A stretch of DNA of 64,000 bases, taken from the NCBI RefSeq assembly GCF_019042245.1, contig NZ_JAHQCX010000003.1:372001-436000 (forward strand). Direction: 5' to 3'. Below, in pieces: positions 56,867-64,000 of this stretch. The DNA is from Diplocloster modestus (GTDB lineage Bacteria; Bacillota; Clostridia; Lachnospirales; Lachnospiraceae). The position numbers and the translations under genes are program-made. The notes under the pieces were generated by a model. It had not been told where the DNA came from. It saw only the letters and a program-made list of their open reading frames with translations, and made no database searches. Position 1 is the first letter of the stretch. Every line of letters begins with the position of its first letter.

Positions 56867-58989
56867 GTGGACAATCATAAAAATATACCCAATAGGTTAA
56901 TCAATGAAAAATCGCCCTATCTTCTGCAGCATGCGTACAATCCGGTGCAGTGGTATCCTTGGGGTGAGGAAGCATTTGAAAAAGCGAGGCATGAGGATAA
57001 GCCTGTTTTTCTATCTATTGGGTACAGCTGACCTGTCCGCAATGATGTACGTGTCATTGGTGTCATGTGATGGAACAGGAATCATTTGAAAACGAAACGA
57101 TTGCGGAGCTTTTAAACAAGGAGTATGTCTGTGTAAAAGTGGACAGGGAAGAACGGCCGGATGTGGATTCTGTATACATGTCTGTCTGTCAGGCTATGAA
57201 CGGACAGGGCGGGTGGCCGTTAACGATTATCATGACGCCCGGCTGCAGGCCGTTTTTCTCCGGCACATATTTACCCCCCAAAGCACGGTATGGCAGAGCA
57301 GGACTGAAAGAACTGCTTCATGCGGCGGCTGAGCAGTGGAAGGAAAACAGACAAAAACTCCTGGAACATGCAGGACAGATCGAAACGTATCTAAAAGATC
57401 AGGAGCAGATGATCGTATCAGCAAAACCTTCGATGTCCGCAGTCCATCAGGCATTCCGTCTGTTTGCAGACAATTTTGATCAAAAAAATGGTGGTTTTGG
57501 GGGAGCGCCCAAATTTCCGACTCCCCATAACCTGATGTTTCTGATGGAATATGGAGTCAGGGAGAAAAATCCGGAAGCCGTGTCCATGGCGGAAACAACT
57601 CTTATACAGATGTACCGTGGCGGGATCTTCGATCACATTGGCGGAGGATTTTCCAGATATTCTACAGATGAACGCTGGCTGGTACCGCATTTTGAGAAAA
57701 TGCTATATGACAATGCGCTGCTTGTGATGGCCTACGTGCAAGCCTACGGTTTAACCGGCCGCAAATTATACGCAGAGGTGGCTATAAGGATCCTGCGTTA
57801 TGTGGAGACAGAACTTACAGACAGGCAAGGTGGATTCTACTGCGGGCAAGATGCGGACAGCGAAGGAGTGGAAGGAAAATATTATGTGTTTACCCCAAAT
57901 GAAATTGGGAAGATCCTTGGAAAAGATGCAGGAGAGACCTTTTGTAAAAGATATGGAATTAACGTCCGCGGAAATTTTGAAGGAAAGAGTATACCAAATT
58001 TACTGGAAAATAATGATTATGAAAAAATTCCAGACCAACAATTTGAATGTAAGAAAGACAAAAATACTTGCAGCGGTGGCAAAACAAATGAAAATATCAA
58101 CAAACTATATGATTACCGGATTAAGCGGACTCGGCTTCACAAGGATGATAAGATCCTGGTTTCCTGGAACGGATGGATGATTTGTGCATGTGTGAAAGCG
58201 GGAGCAGTGCTCAAAGAGAAGAGATATTTAGACATGGCAGTCCGGGCGGAATTATTTATCCATAAATCCCTTATAAAAGACGGACGTCTGCAGGTACGTT
58301 ACCGGGATGGCGATGCTGCGGGTGAGGGAAAATTGGATGACTATGCCTGCTATATTCTGGCGTTGCTTGAACTTTATAAAGTAACCTTTTGGACCGATTA
58401 CCTAAGCCGTGCTTCCCTCTTGGCGGATACGATGCTCGAACAGTTTTTCGATCAGGAACGAGGAGGTTTCTATCTGTATGCAGAAGACGCAGAACAGCTC
58501 CTTGTGAGGACCAAAGAAAATTATGACGGAGCGATGCCGTCCGGAAATTCCGCGGCGGCCCGGGTTCTTCAGACATTGTCGCAGATTACCGGTGAAACCA
58601 AATGGCAGGAAGTGCTGGAAAAACAATCAGATTATTTAGCTGGTGCTATAGAACAATATCCATCCGGTCACAGTTATGGACTATTAACCATGATGAATAT
58701 CCTATATCCCACAAAAGAACTTTTATGTACAATCTCAGACGGCTATGACCAGAACAAGCGAAAAGAACTGCTGGAACAGCTCAGCTATCTGTCAGAAACG
58801 GTACCGAACCTGACGATCACAGTAAAAACCGGGGCAAACGCGAATGAGCTTGGGAAGCTAGCGCCCTACACCAGAGAGTATCCGATCCCAGAAGCCGATA
58901 TACTATTTTACCTTTGTACTGCCAACAACTGTATGCCGCCGGTCTCAGATCTTAAGTCCCTGTTAAGAGAACTGGAGGTATCATTATGA
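56867..58989 (+). pseudogene. YyaL-type thioredoxin-domain protein gene, frameshifted by a 20-nt insertion
   Basis: Two frames together encode a YyaL/SPATA20-like protein: an N-terminal thioredoxin-like domain, then a glucosidase-like (alpha/alpha)6 barrel. The first frame starts at GTG 56867 (aaaggaggtggtcct) and runs through [10 protein letters not shown] to a TGA at 57029. The second begins at 57049 with TCHWCHVMEQESFENETIAE, the CxxC active site, and runs to 58989. Removing 57029-57048 (20 nt) restores one frame with the expected GYS-TCHWCHVM junction. The second part is otherwise complete (640 codons), so decay is recent. A downstream GTG or ATG at 57067-57070 could yield a truncated product without the CxxC. 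Confidence 0.87.
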
Positions 58990-59541
58990 ATATAGAGGAG
59001 ATGTACAAGGAGATAACTTCACATCTGCTTCTGGATAAAAGACCATCTGAATATTTAGATCAGGCGTCTGTTACTGAAATATTTCATCAATATCCATTCC
59101 TGCTGCTGGAACGGATGAAAAACACGGAACAATCCCCAAAATACCACCCCGAAGGAAATGTATGGATTCACACAATGATGGTAGTAGACGAAGCTGCGAA
59201 GCGCCGCAAGTACAGCAAAAACCCTGAAGTTTTCATGTGGGCCGCCCTTCTTCATGACATAGGCAAACCCCCAACCAACAAATCCCATAACGGATGAGAT
59301 GTTTATCGATACAGTCTGCGGGCTGGTACGCTATCATATGCAGATACTTTTTGTATCAAAAGGGATGGAACATGCACAGCTTACGGAAATGAAACGAAGG
59401 ATAGATATCCGCGAGGCCGCGCTATTAGGACTCTGTGACAGAATAGGCAGAACTGGAATCCATGAAGAGAAGGAGAAAGAAAGCGTCAGAAACTTCCTGA
59501 TCGCTTGCGGTGAGTCACAGGCTACAGACATTTTCTTGTGA
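58986..59541 (+). pseudogene. HD-domain phosphohydrolase gene, internally deleted and frameshifted
   Basis: The first part (ATG 58986, ggaggtatcatt upstream) encodes VWIHTMMVVDEAAKRRKYSK and AALLHDIGKPPTNKSHNG, with the H...HD metal-binding motif of HDIG-type hydrolases, then a stop. The second part, in another frame, resumes as ITDEMFIDTVCGLVRYHMQI and continues to 59541. From memory, intact relatives have about 30-35 residues between these points, including another conserved His-Asp. The loss shifts the frame. Its start overlaps the YyaL stop by four bases. Two adjacent decayed genes suggest that this transcription unit is no longer selected. Confidence 0.8.
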
Positions 59542-59671
59542 TTTTATAGAAATGAAACATTTCTTGACCTTCCCCAAATTTGGTTTTATTATAAAATAAA
59601 ATGGCTGTTACGAATAACAACCTCCCACAATTCATAGTTTCAAAAAGGCAAGAAAAGCAGGGGGAAAAGGG

Positions 59672-59784
59672 TGTTCCAATCTGGTTTCCGGGAGAAGGCG
59701 GGCTCGCGCTGTGGCACTGGGGAAACAAATCCCAGTGCCACAGCGCGAACCCGCCTTCTCCCGGAAACCAGTAGGACTGGAACA
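59672..59784. repeat. 41-bp near-perfect inverted repeat (very strong hairpin)
   Basis: Arm 59681-59721 is the reverse complement of 59731-59771 with one mismatch in 41, around a 9-nt loop (gaaacaaat). Outer tgttcca/tggaaca (59672-59678 and 59778-59784) pair after a small asymmetric bulge. The arms are much richer in GC than the surroundings. No T tract follows directly. It lies in the 346-bp gene-free gap between the HD pseudogene and fumarase. Confidence 0.95.
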
Positions 59785-59833
59785 TCATCATCCATGGACC
59801 CCGGAACTAAGAATCTAAGAATTAAAGGACAAA

Positions 59834-59868
59834 AGAATAAAAAGATAAAAAGAATAAAAAGATAAAAA
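59834..59868 (+). repeat. Tandem A-rich repeat before fumarase
   Basis: Two copies of the 17-nt unit aataaaaagataaaaag occur in tandem immediately upstream of caatggaggactc, the fumarase ribosome binding site. The run has G only every six to nine bases. It may act as an unstructured translation enhancer and could vary in copy number by slippage. Confidence 0.75.
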
Positions 59869-59887
59869 GACAATGGAGGACTCAACC

Positions 59888-60736
59888 ATGATTAAGCCCA
59901 TTCAAGTGGATATACTAACCCGGACAATAAAAGAAATGTGTATAAAGGTAAACCATTACCTGTCAGAGGATATGGCCGCCGCTATGAAACGTGCGGCGGA
60001 AACAGAAAAATCCACCCTGGGAAAACAAATCCTCAACCAGTTAGAGGAAAACCTGGTAATTGCAGGAGAGGAGATGATCCCCATCTGTCAGGATACCGGT
60101 ATGGCCGTTATCTTTCTGGAGATCGGACAGGATGTGCATTTTGAAGGTGGAAATGTGGAAGATGCCGTCAACGAAGGGGTAAGGCAGGGATATGCGGAAG
60201 GATTTCTCAGAAAATCCGTGGTTGGTGATCCGATCCTCCGGGAAAATACGAAGGACAACACTCCCGCGGTGATCCATTACAGCATAGTCCCCGGCGACAG
60301 TGTTAAGATTACAGTGGCTCCGAAGGGATTTGGCAGTGAGAATATGAGCAGAGTATACATGCTGAAACCTGCTGATGGGATCGAAGGGGTGAAGCGTTCC
60401 ATCATTCAGTCCGTCAAAGATGCCGGACCAAATGCCTGCCCCCCCATCGTAGTTGGCGTGGGAATCGGGGGAACCTTTGAAAAATGTGCGCTGTTATCGA
60501 AAAAAGCTTTGAGTAGGGAAGTGGGCAGCCATTCCTCCATTCCCTATGTAAGGGAATTGGAAGAAGATCTGCTGGCTGAAATCAATATACTGGGAATAGG
60601 GCCGGGGGGATTGGGAGGAACGACCACAGCGCTGGCGGTCAATATTGAGACTTATGCCACACACATCGCAGGTCTGCCGGTGGCGGTGAACATCTGCTGC
60701 CATGTGAACCGACATATTGTGAGAACACTGTCATAA
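59888..60736 (+). CDS. Fumarate hydratase class I (iron-sulfur), alpha subunit
   Basis: A 282-residue protein of the class I fumarase / L(+)-tartrate dehydratase alpha family. Three Cys for a 4Fe-4S cluster are visible in PICQDTGMAVIF, NACPPIVVGVGIGG and VNICCHVNRH, with the hallmark GIGPGGLGGTTTALAVNIET. It hydrates fumarate to malate reversibly in anaerobes. The ATG at 59888 follows ggaggactcaacc; an ATG five codons earlier overlaps that site. The beta subunit follows. Tartrate dehydratase is the main alternative, but most clostridial pairs are fumarases. Confidence 0.9.
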   Translation: MIKPIQVDILTRTIKEMCIKVNHYLSEDMAAAMKRAAETEKSTLGKQILNQLEENLVIAGEEMIPICQDTGMAVIFLEIGQDVHFEGGNVEDAVNEGVRQGYAEGFLRKSVVGDPILRENTKDNTPAVIHYSIVPGDSVKITVAPKGFGSENMSRVYMLKPADGIEGVKRSIIQSVKDAGPNACPPIVVGVGIGGTFEKCALLSKKALSREVGSHSSIPYVRELEEDLLAEINILGIGPGGLGGTTTALAVNIETYATHIAGLPVAVNICCHVNRHIVRTLS

Positions 60737-60763
60737 TATACAGAGGAAAGGTTGAGTGAAAAG

Positions 60764-61306
60764 ATGAACAGACAAATACAATCGCCTATGGTATCGGATG
60801 AGACTGCTTCCTTAAAGGCGGGGGATTATGTATACATAACCGGAACGATTTATACGGCGAGAGACGCCGCGCATAAAAGAATGCAGGAAGCTCTGGAAAA
60901 AGGAGAGAAGCTCCCGATACCGCTCGAAAACCAGATAATCTATTATATGGGTCCGTCACCGGCCCGGGAGGGCAGACCCATCGGTTCTGCGGGACCCACC
61001 ACTGCCGGAAGAATGGACCGCTATACACCTGCTCTTCTGGATCTGGGATTAAAGGGAATGATCGGAAAAGGTAAGAGGACCCAGGAAGTCAAAGACGCCA
61101 TCATTAGGAACAAGTGCGTATATTTTGCAGCGGTTGGAGGTGCAGGCGCCCTGTTGTCAAAATGCATACAGAATTCCGAAGAAGTGGCTTATGATGATCT
61201 GGGGACAGAGGCAATTCGGAAATTGCAGGTAAAAGATTTTCCTGTCATTGTGGTGATCGACAGTGCGGGGAGAGACCTTTATGAAGAAGTCCGAGGGCAG
61301 GATTAG
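60764..61306 (+). CDS. Fumarate hydratase class I, beta subunit
   Basis: A protein of about 180 residues with the beta-subunit motifs YITGTIYTARDAAHKRMQEA, MGPSPAREGRPIGSAGPTTA and GRMDRYTPALLDLGLKGMIG, then YFAAVGGAGALLSKCIQNSE. It completes the active site with the alpha subunit. The start is uncertain between ATG 60764 and TTG 60752; the ribosome binding site gaggaaagg abuts the latter. It is 27 bp from the alpha gene stop, so the two form one operon. Confidence 0.9.
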   Translation: MNRQIQSPMVSDETASLKAGDYVYITGTIYTARDAAHKRMQEALEKGEKLPIPLENQIIYYMGPSPAREGRPIGSAGPTTAGRMDRYTPALLDLGLKGMIGKGKRTQEVKDAIIRNKCVYFAAVGGAGALLSKCIQNSEEVAYDDLGTEAIRKLQVKDFPVIVVIDSAGRDLYEEVRGQD

Positions 61307-61387
61307 AACAGTAATCTGTTTACATTGCACGTAAAAATGTATATACTTAAATCAAATTGTGGATAACCTTTAATATTCGGAAAGGAA

Positions 61388-62425
61388 TTGTGGAAAATCA
61401 AAAAAATGAGAGCGGGACGCAGTTTGATAATAAAACGAATATGGATCAGTTGTCTGCTTATCGCATCTGTCCTCAGTACCGGCTGCAGTCAGCAAAATGC
61501 TGCCGCGGCCACGCCAAAATCTGAGAATGTTTCCGAACAGGCTGCCGGTACAAAAGGTTCCTCCTCAAAAGGTGCGGATTCTTCCGGGACTGCAAAATCT
61601 TCAGATTTCGCCACGGCCAGGGACTCTGGTGCTGTAGTATTACAGCCTGAGGCCCCCGGTACCAAAACGATAGGAAACGAAAAAGCGGCAATCGATATTT
61701 CAAATATTTCCAAAGGATATATCGTGGTGTCCTATAAGGGGAGTAATGAAAAAGTGCGTTTTCAGGTGCAATTTGGAAGTGAGGATCCCTACACTTACCG
61801 CCTCAATTCAACAGAAGATGCAGTATTTCCCCTGACCCGGGGAAACGGAAGCTATAAGTTTACCGTTTTTGAAAATGTATCGGGAGATCAGTACGCCACC
61901 GCGTTCGAAGGAAAGAGTGAAGTGACCCTGGAAAATGAATTCCTGCCTTTTCTGTATCCGAATCAATATGTGAAATACGATAAGGATACCCGGGCAGTTG
62001 CTTTGGGAGAGGAATTGGTAAAGGAAGCATCGGACGATCTGGATGCGTTAGCTATGATCTATGATTATGTGGTTGGAAATATTGACTATGATTATGATAA
62101 GGCTGAGAATGTGGCCAGCGGCTACCTGCCGGTGATCGATCAGGTACTGGATGAAAAAAAGGGAATTTGTTTTGATTATGCGGCGGTTATGACTTGTATG
62201 CTCAGAACCCAGCGGATCCCCACACAGTTGGTTGTGGGATATTCCGGTACCGTGTATCACGCATGGATCAGTGTATATATTGATGGAGTGGGTTGGATCC
62301 ACGATATTATCCGTTTTGATGGAAAAGAGTGGGTCCGCATGGATCCCACATTAGCGGCGACCAATAGAAAAGCGGAAAAGACTGTGGAGAACAGCGGAAA
62401 CTATCGGGCCTTGTATTACTATTAA
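61388..62425 (+). CDS. Transglutaminase-like domain lipoprotein
   Basis: A 345-residue protein with a lipoprotein signal (IWISCLLIASVLSTGCSQQN; lipobox L-S-T-G-C). About 55 residues of Ser/Ala/Gly-rich linker follow, then a beta-rich domain (about 90-190), and a transglutaminase-like domain with Cys261 (KGICFDYAAV), His291 (YHAWISVYI) and Asp319 (RMDPTLA) as a complete papain-like triad. It is anchored outside the cell and probably acts as a protease or peptide crosslinker. The start is TTG 61388 or ATG 61406; neither has ideal spacing. It lies before a secretion cluster. Confidence 0.85.
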   Translation: MWKIKKMRAGRSLIIKRIWISCLLIASVLSTGCSQQNAAAATPKSENVSEQAAGTKGSSSKGADSSGTAKSSDFATARDSGAVVLQPEAPGTKTIGNEKAAIDISNISKGYIVVSYKGSNEKVRFQVQFGSEDPYTYRLNSTEDAVFPLTRGNGSYKFTVFENVSGDQYATAFEGKSEVTLENEFLPFLYPNQYVKYDKDTRAVALGEELVKEASDDLDALAMIYDYVVGNIDYDYDKAENVASGYLPVIDQVLDEKKGICFDYAAVMTCMLRTQRIPTQLVVGYSGTVYHAWISVYIDGVGWIHDIIRFDGKEWVRMDPTLAATNRKAEKTVENSGNYRALYYY

Positions 62426-62461
62426 CGACGTAAATCGAAAAAAATGATAAAGGAGAGCGTC

Positions 62462-63505
62462 ATGGGAAAACAAAAAAAGAAATTGCTTTCCAATCGGGAA
62501 ACAGCAGCTTTTTGTGCACAGTTGTCCCTTCTTCTGAAAGCGGGAATCTCGATACCGGAAGGTATTACCATCCTCTGTGAGGATGAGAAAGAGGGAAAGC
62601 TAAGCTTGCTGTTACAGTTGAGGGAATCCCTGGAAGATGGTAAATCTCTGTCAACCGCTCTTGAGGAGACCGGGCATTTTCCGGACTATCTCGTACATAT
62701 GATGGCGATCGGAGAGACCAGCGGACGTATGGAAGAGGTGCTGGATTCCCTCAGTTCTTATTATGAGAGAAATGAAGAGGTTTCCGACACGATTCGCAGT
62801 GCGGTTACTTATCCGATGATGATGATTGTCATGATGCTAGCGGTCATTCTGGTAGTGGTTATCAAAGTACTTCCTATATTCGAGAGTGTGTTCCGTGAAC
62901 TGGGCGGTGAGATGTCCGGTTTTGCCAGGGGTGCCATGCATCTGGGAACGATCATCAGCCGTTATTCTGTGTGGATCGTGGCGGTTGTGGTTCTGCTTGT
63001 CCTGCTGTTTTTTATCCTTCGGGCTGTACCGAAAGGTCAGAAATTTTTATCCCTTATATTTGAAAAATGTTTTCCTAAAATTTCCTCCGCTATGTCGGTT
63101 TGGCGTTTTTCTTCCGCTATAGCCCTAATGATGGAAAGTGGTATCGAAATGGAAAAGGCGCTGGAAATGACAGAAAACCTCACAGGTTCCGAATCCATGA
63201 AAAATAAAATAGGCTTGTTGAAAGAAGAGGTATCCCAGGGGAAAATGTTTTCTGAAGCCGTGGTACAACATCAGGTATTTTCTGGTTTATATGGGAAAAT
63301 GATTACAGTCGGGGCTTCCACCGGTATGACCGATGATGTTATGCAGCGGATTGCCGGAGAATATGAAGAGGATTTGGAGAGAAGGATCGAGCGTCTGATT
63401 TCTATAATTGAACCCACACTGGTTATTCTCCTTTCGCTGGTAGTAGGTATGATTTTATTATCTGTTATGCTGCCGCTGATCGGAATTATGTCCGCGATCG
63501 GATAG
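62462..63505 (+). CDS. Type II secretion / type IV pilus inner-membrane protein (GspF/PilC family)
   Basis: A 347-residue protein with two GspF domains. The first has ETAAFCAQLSLLLKAGISIP and MMAIGETSGRMEEVLDSLSS; the second has SSAIALMMESGIEMEKALEM and MITVGASTGMTDDVMQRIAG. Three membrane segments are visible (about 115-140, 170-190 and 315-345). It is the platform protein for pilin assembly. The ATG at 62462 follows aaaggagagcgtc. In clostridia such clusters often export competence-like pseudopili. Confidence 0.9.
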   Translation: MGKQKKKLLSNRETAAFCAQLSLLLKAGISIPEGITILCEDEKEGKLSLLLQLRESLEDGKSLSTALEETGHFPDYLVHMMAIGETSGRMEEVLDSLSSYYERNEEVSDTIRSAVTYPMMMIVMMLAVILVVVIKVLPIFESVFRELGGEMSGFARGAMHLGTIISRYSVWIVAVVVLLVLLFFILRAVPKGQKFLSLIFEKCFPKISSAMSVWRFSSAIALMMESGIEMEKALEMTENLTGSESMKNKIGLLKEEVSQGKMFSEAVVQHQVFSGLYGKMITVGASTGMTDDVMQRIAGEYEEDLERRIERLISIIEPTLVILLSLVVGMILLSVMLPLIGIMSAIG

Positions 63506-63516
63506 GAGTGAAGAGA

Positions 63517-63861
63517 TTGATTAACAAAAGCCTGTATGGCAAAAAAAAGAAACTTCCGTTTTCTATAAACACCATAATTACCGGGGTCATATTTCTGGTC
63601 TTTTTGACATGTATCCTGTACGGATTCGGTGATATCTCCTCCTCCGCAAAAGAACAGCAGCTGGAGATTGCTCAAAAAGCAGTGGAGAGGGCGGCGATTC
63701 AGTGTTATGCCATCGAAGGGCGTTATCCTCCAGATCTGTCCTATCTGGAGAACCATTATGGTATCATTCTGGATACCGACCATTTTTTGTATCATTATGA
63801 GAGATTTGGATCGAACCTGATGCCGGAAATTAAAGTTTTTGAACTGGAACAGGGGGAATGA
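63517..63861 (+). CDS. Small membrane protein in the pilus-like cluster, 114 residues
   Basis: Start taken as TTG 63517, 8 nt after agg ag; a GTG at 63508 overlaps that site. One transmembrane segment (INTIITGVIFLVFLTCILYG) is followed by a helical region (SSAKEQQLEIAQKAVERAAI) and a globular end with YAIEGRYPPDLSYLENHYGI. The last phrase is common in minor pseudopilin-like proteins, although there is no classic prepilin Glu motif. Likely a pilus or secretion accessory. It lies 11 bp after the GspF gene. Confidence 0.7.
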   Translation: MINKSLYGKKKKLPFSINTIITGVIFLVFLTCILYGFGDISSSAKEQQLEIAQKAVERAAIQCYAIEGRYPPDLSYLENHYGIILDTDHFLYHYERFGSNLMPEIKVFELEQGE

Positions 63862-63865
63862 TGCT

Positions 63866-64000
63866 TTGAAAAGAAATACGCATATTGTGGATATAATTTT
63901 CATACTGTCCCTGTTCTGTATATTTACGGCCAGCGCACTTCTGGTTGTGCTGATGGGAGCCGATGTCTATCAGGGGATAACCAAAGATATGGATTACAAC
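63866..64000 (+). CDS. DUF4860-like membrane protein, N-terminal part only
   Basis: Starts at TTG 63866 (caggggga upstream), 4 bp after the preceding stop codon, and runs off the right edge. The 45 visible residues (LKRNTHIVDIIFILSLFCIF, then TASALLVVLMGADVYQGIT) contain one transmembrane helix. From memory this matches the start of DUF4860 proteins, found beside GspF in Lachnospiraceae. Function unknown. Confidence 0.7.
   Translation, partial: MKRNTHIVDIIFILSLFCIFTASALLVVLMGADVYQGITKDMDYN

Noticed and set aside
57029..57031. Selenocysteine at the TGA before the CxxC motif of the YyaL-type gene
   Set aside because: Reading through this TGA stays in a frame that does not reach the CHWC motif, and a second TGA lies in the other frame. 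A 20-nt insertion explains both.

Overview
The window joins two unlike pieces of DNA. Positions 1 to about 30,550 are a visibly GC-richer accessory region: the integrase-proximal end of a large mobile element (an integrative and conjugative element or an integrated plasmid) lying against the 3' end of a tRNA-Arg(CCU) gene. Positions about 30,550 to 64,000 are AT-richer core chromosome around the replication origin. The host is a low-GC Gram-positive anaerobe. The order rpmH-rnpA-yidD-yidC-jag-mnmE-mnmG-rsmG-parA-parB on one side and dnaA-dnaN-S4-recF-gyrB-gyrA on the other, plus DUF3881 and DUF4446 genes, points to Clostridia and most likely Lachnospiraceae. No conjugation genes or second attachment site are visible, so the element runs past position 1.

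Element, left to right. 1-4,560 is a cargo transporter cassette: a truncated ABC exporter-type gene, an ECF transporter (double ATPase, EcfT, MptD-type S component) and an AraC regulator. 4,701-5,724 is a divergent pair, a SLOG/DUF1273 protein and an XRE regulator, with two related palindromic operators between them. 5,758-7,088 is an actin-type (ParM/ParR-like) partition pair. 7,909-27,720 is a long minus-strand series of closely packed, often overlapping genes: a YqaJ-type exonuclease, RecD2-like helicase, possible single-strand annealing protein, CHC2 primase, PcfK, PcfJ, NAD-dependent DNA ligase and many unrecognised proteins, including two of 704 and 819 residues. A promoter at 28.2 kb, followed about 100 nt later by an intrinsic terminator, appears to drive this series through an attenuated leader. 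Next to it is a cluster of three perfect palindromes, then excisionase and tyrosine integrase on the plus strand. A truncated second tRNA-Arg 5' half lies between the intact tRNA and its probable promoter.

Core chromosome. 30,892-43,411 is transcribed leftward, away from the origin: DUF3881, DUF4446, parB, parA with two perfect parS sites, a coiled-coil protein, rsmG, mnmG, mnmE, jag, yidC, yidD, rnpA and rpmH. The bipartite origin flanks dnaA, with DnaA boxes at 43,591-43,802 and 45,368-45,614. dnaA, dnaN, the S4-domain gene, recF, gyrB and gyrA run rightward. dnaA and the S4 gene share a near-identical leader hairpin plus ribosome binding site.

52,812-64,000 holds a patatin-like phospholipase, a DUF2975/HTH/DUF4173 group, two adjacent decayed genes (a YyaL-type thioredoxin-domain protein with a 20-nt frameshifting insertion and an HD-domain hydrolase with an internal deletion), a 41-bp near-perfect hairpin, a two-subunit class I fumarase, a transglutaminase lipoprotein and the start of a type II secretion / type IV pilus-like cluster that leaves the window.
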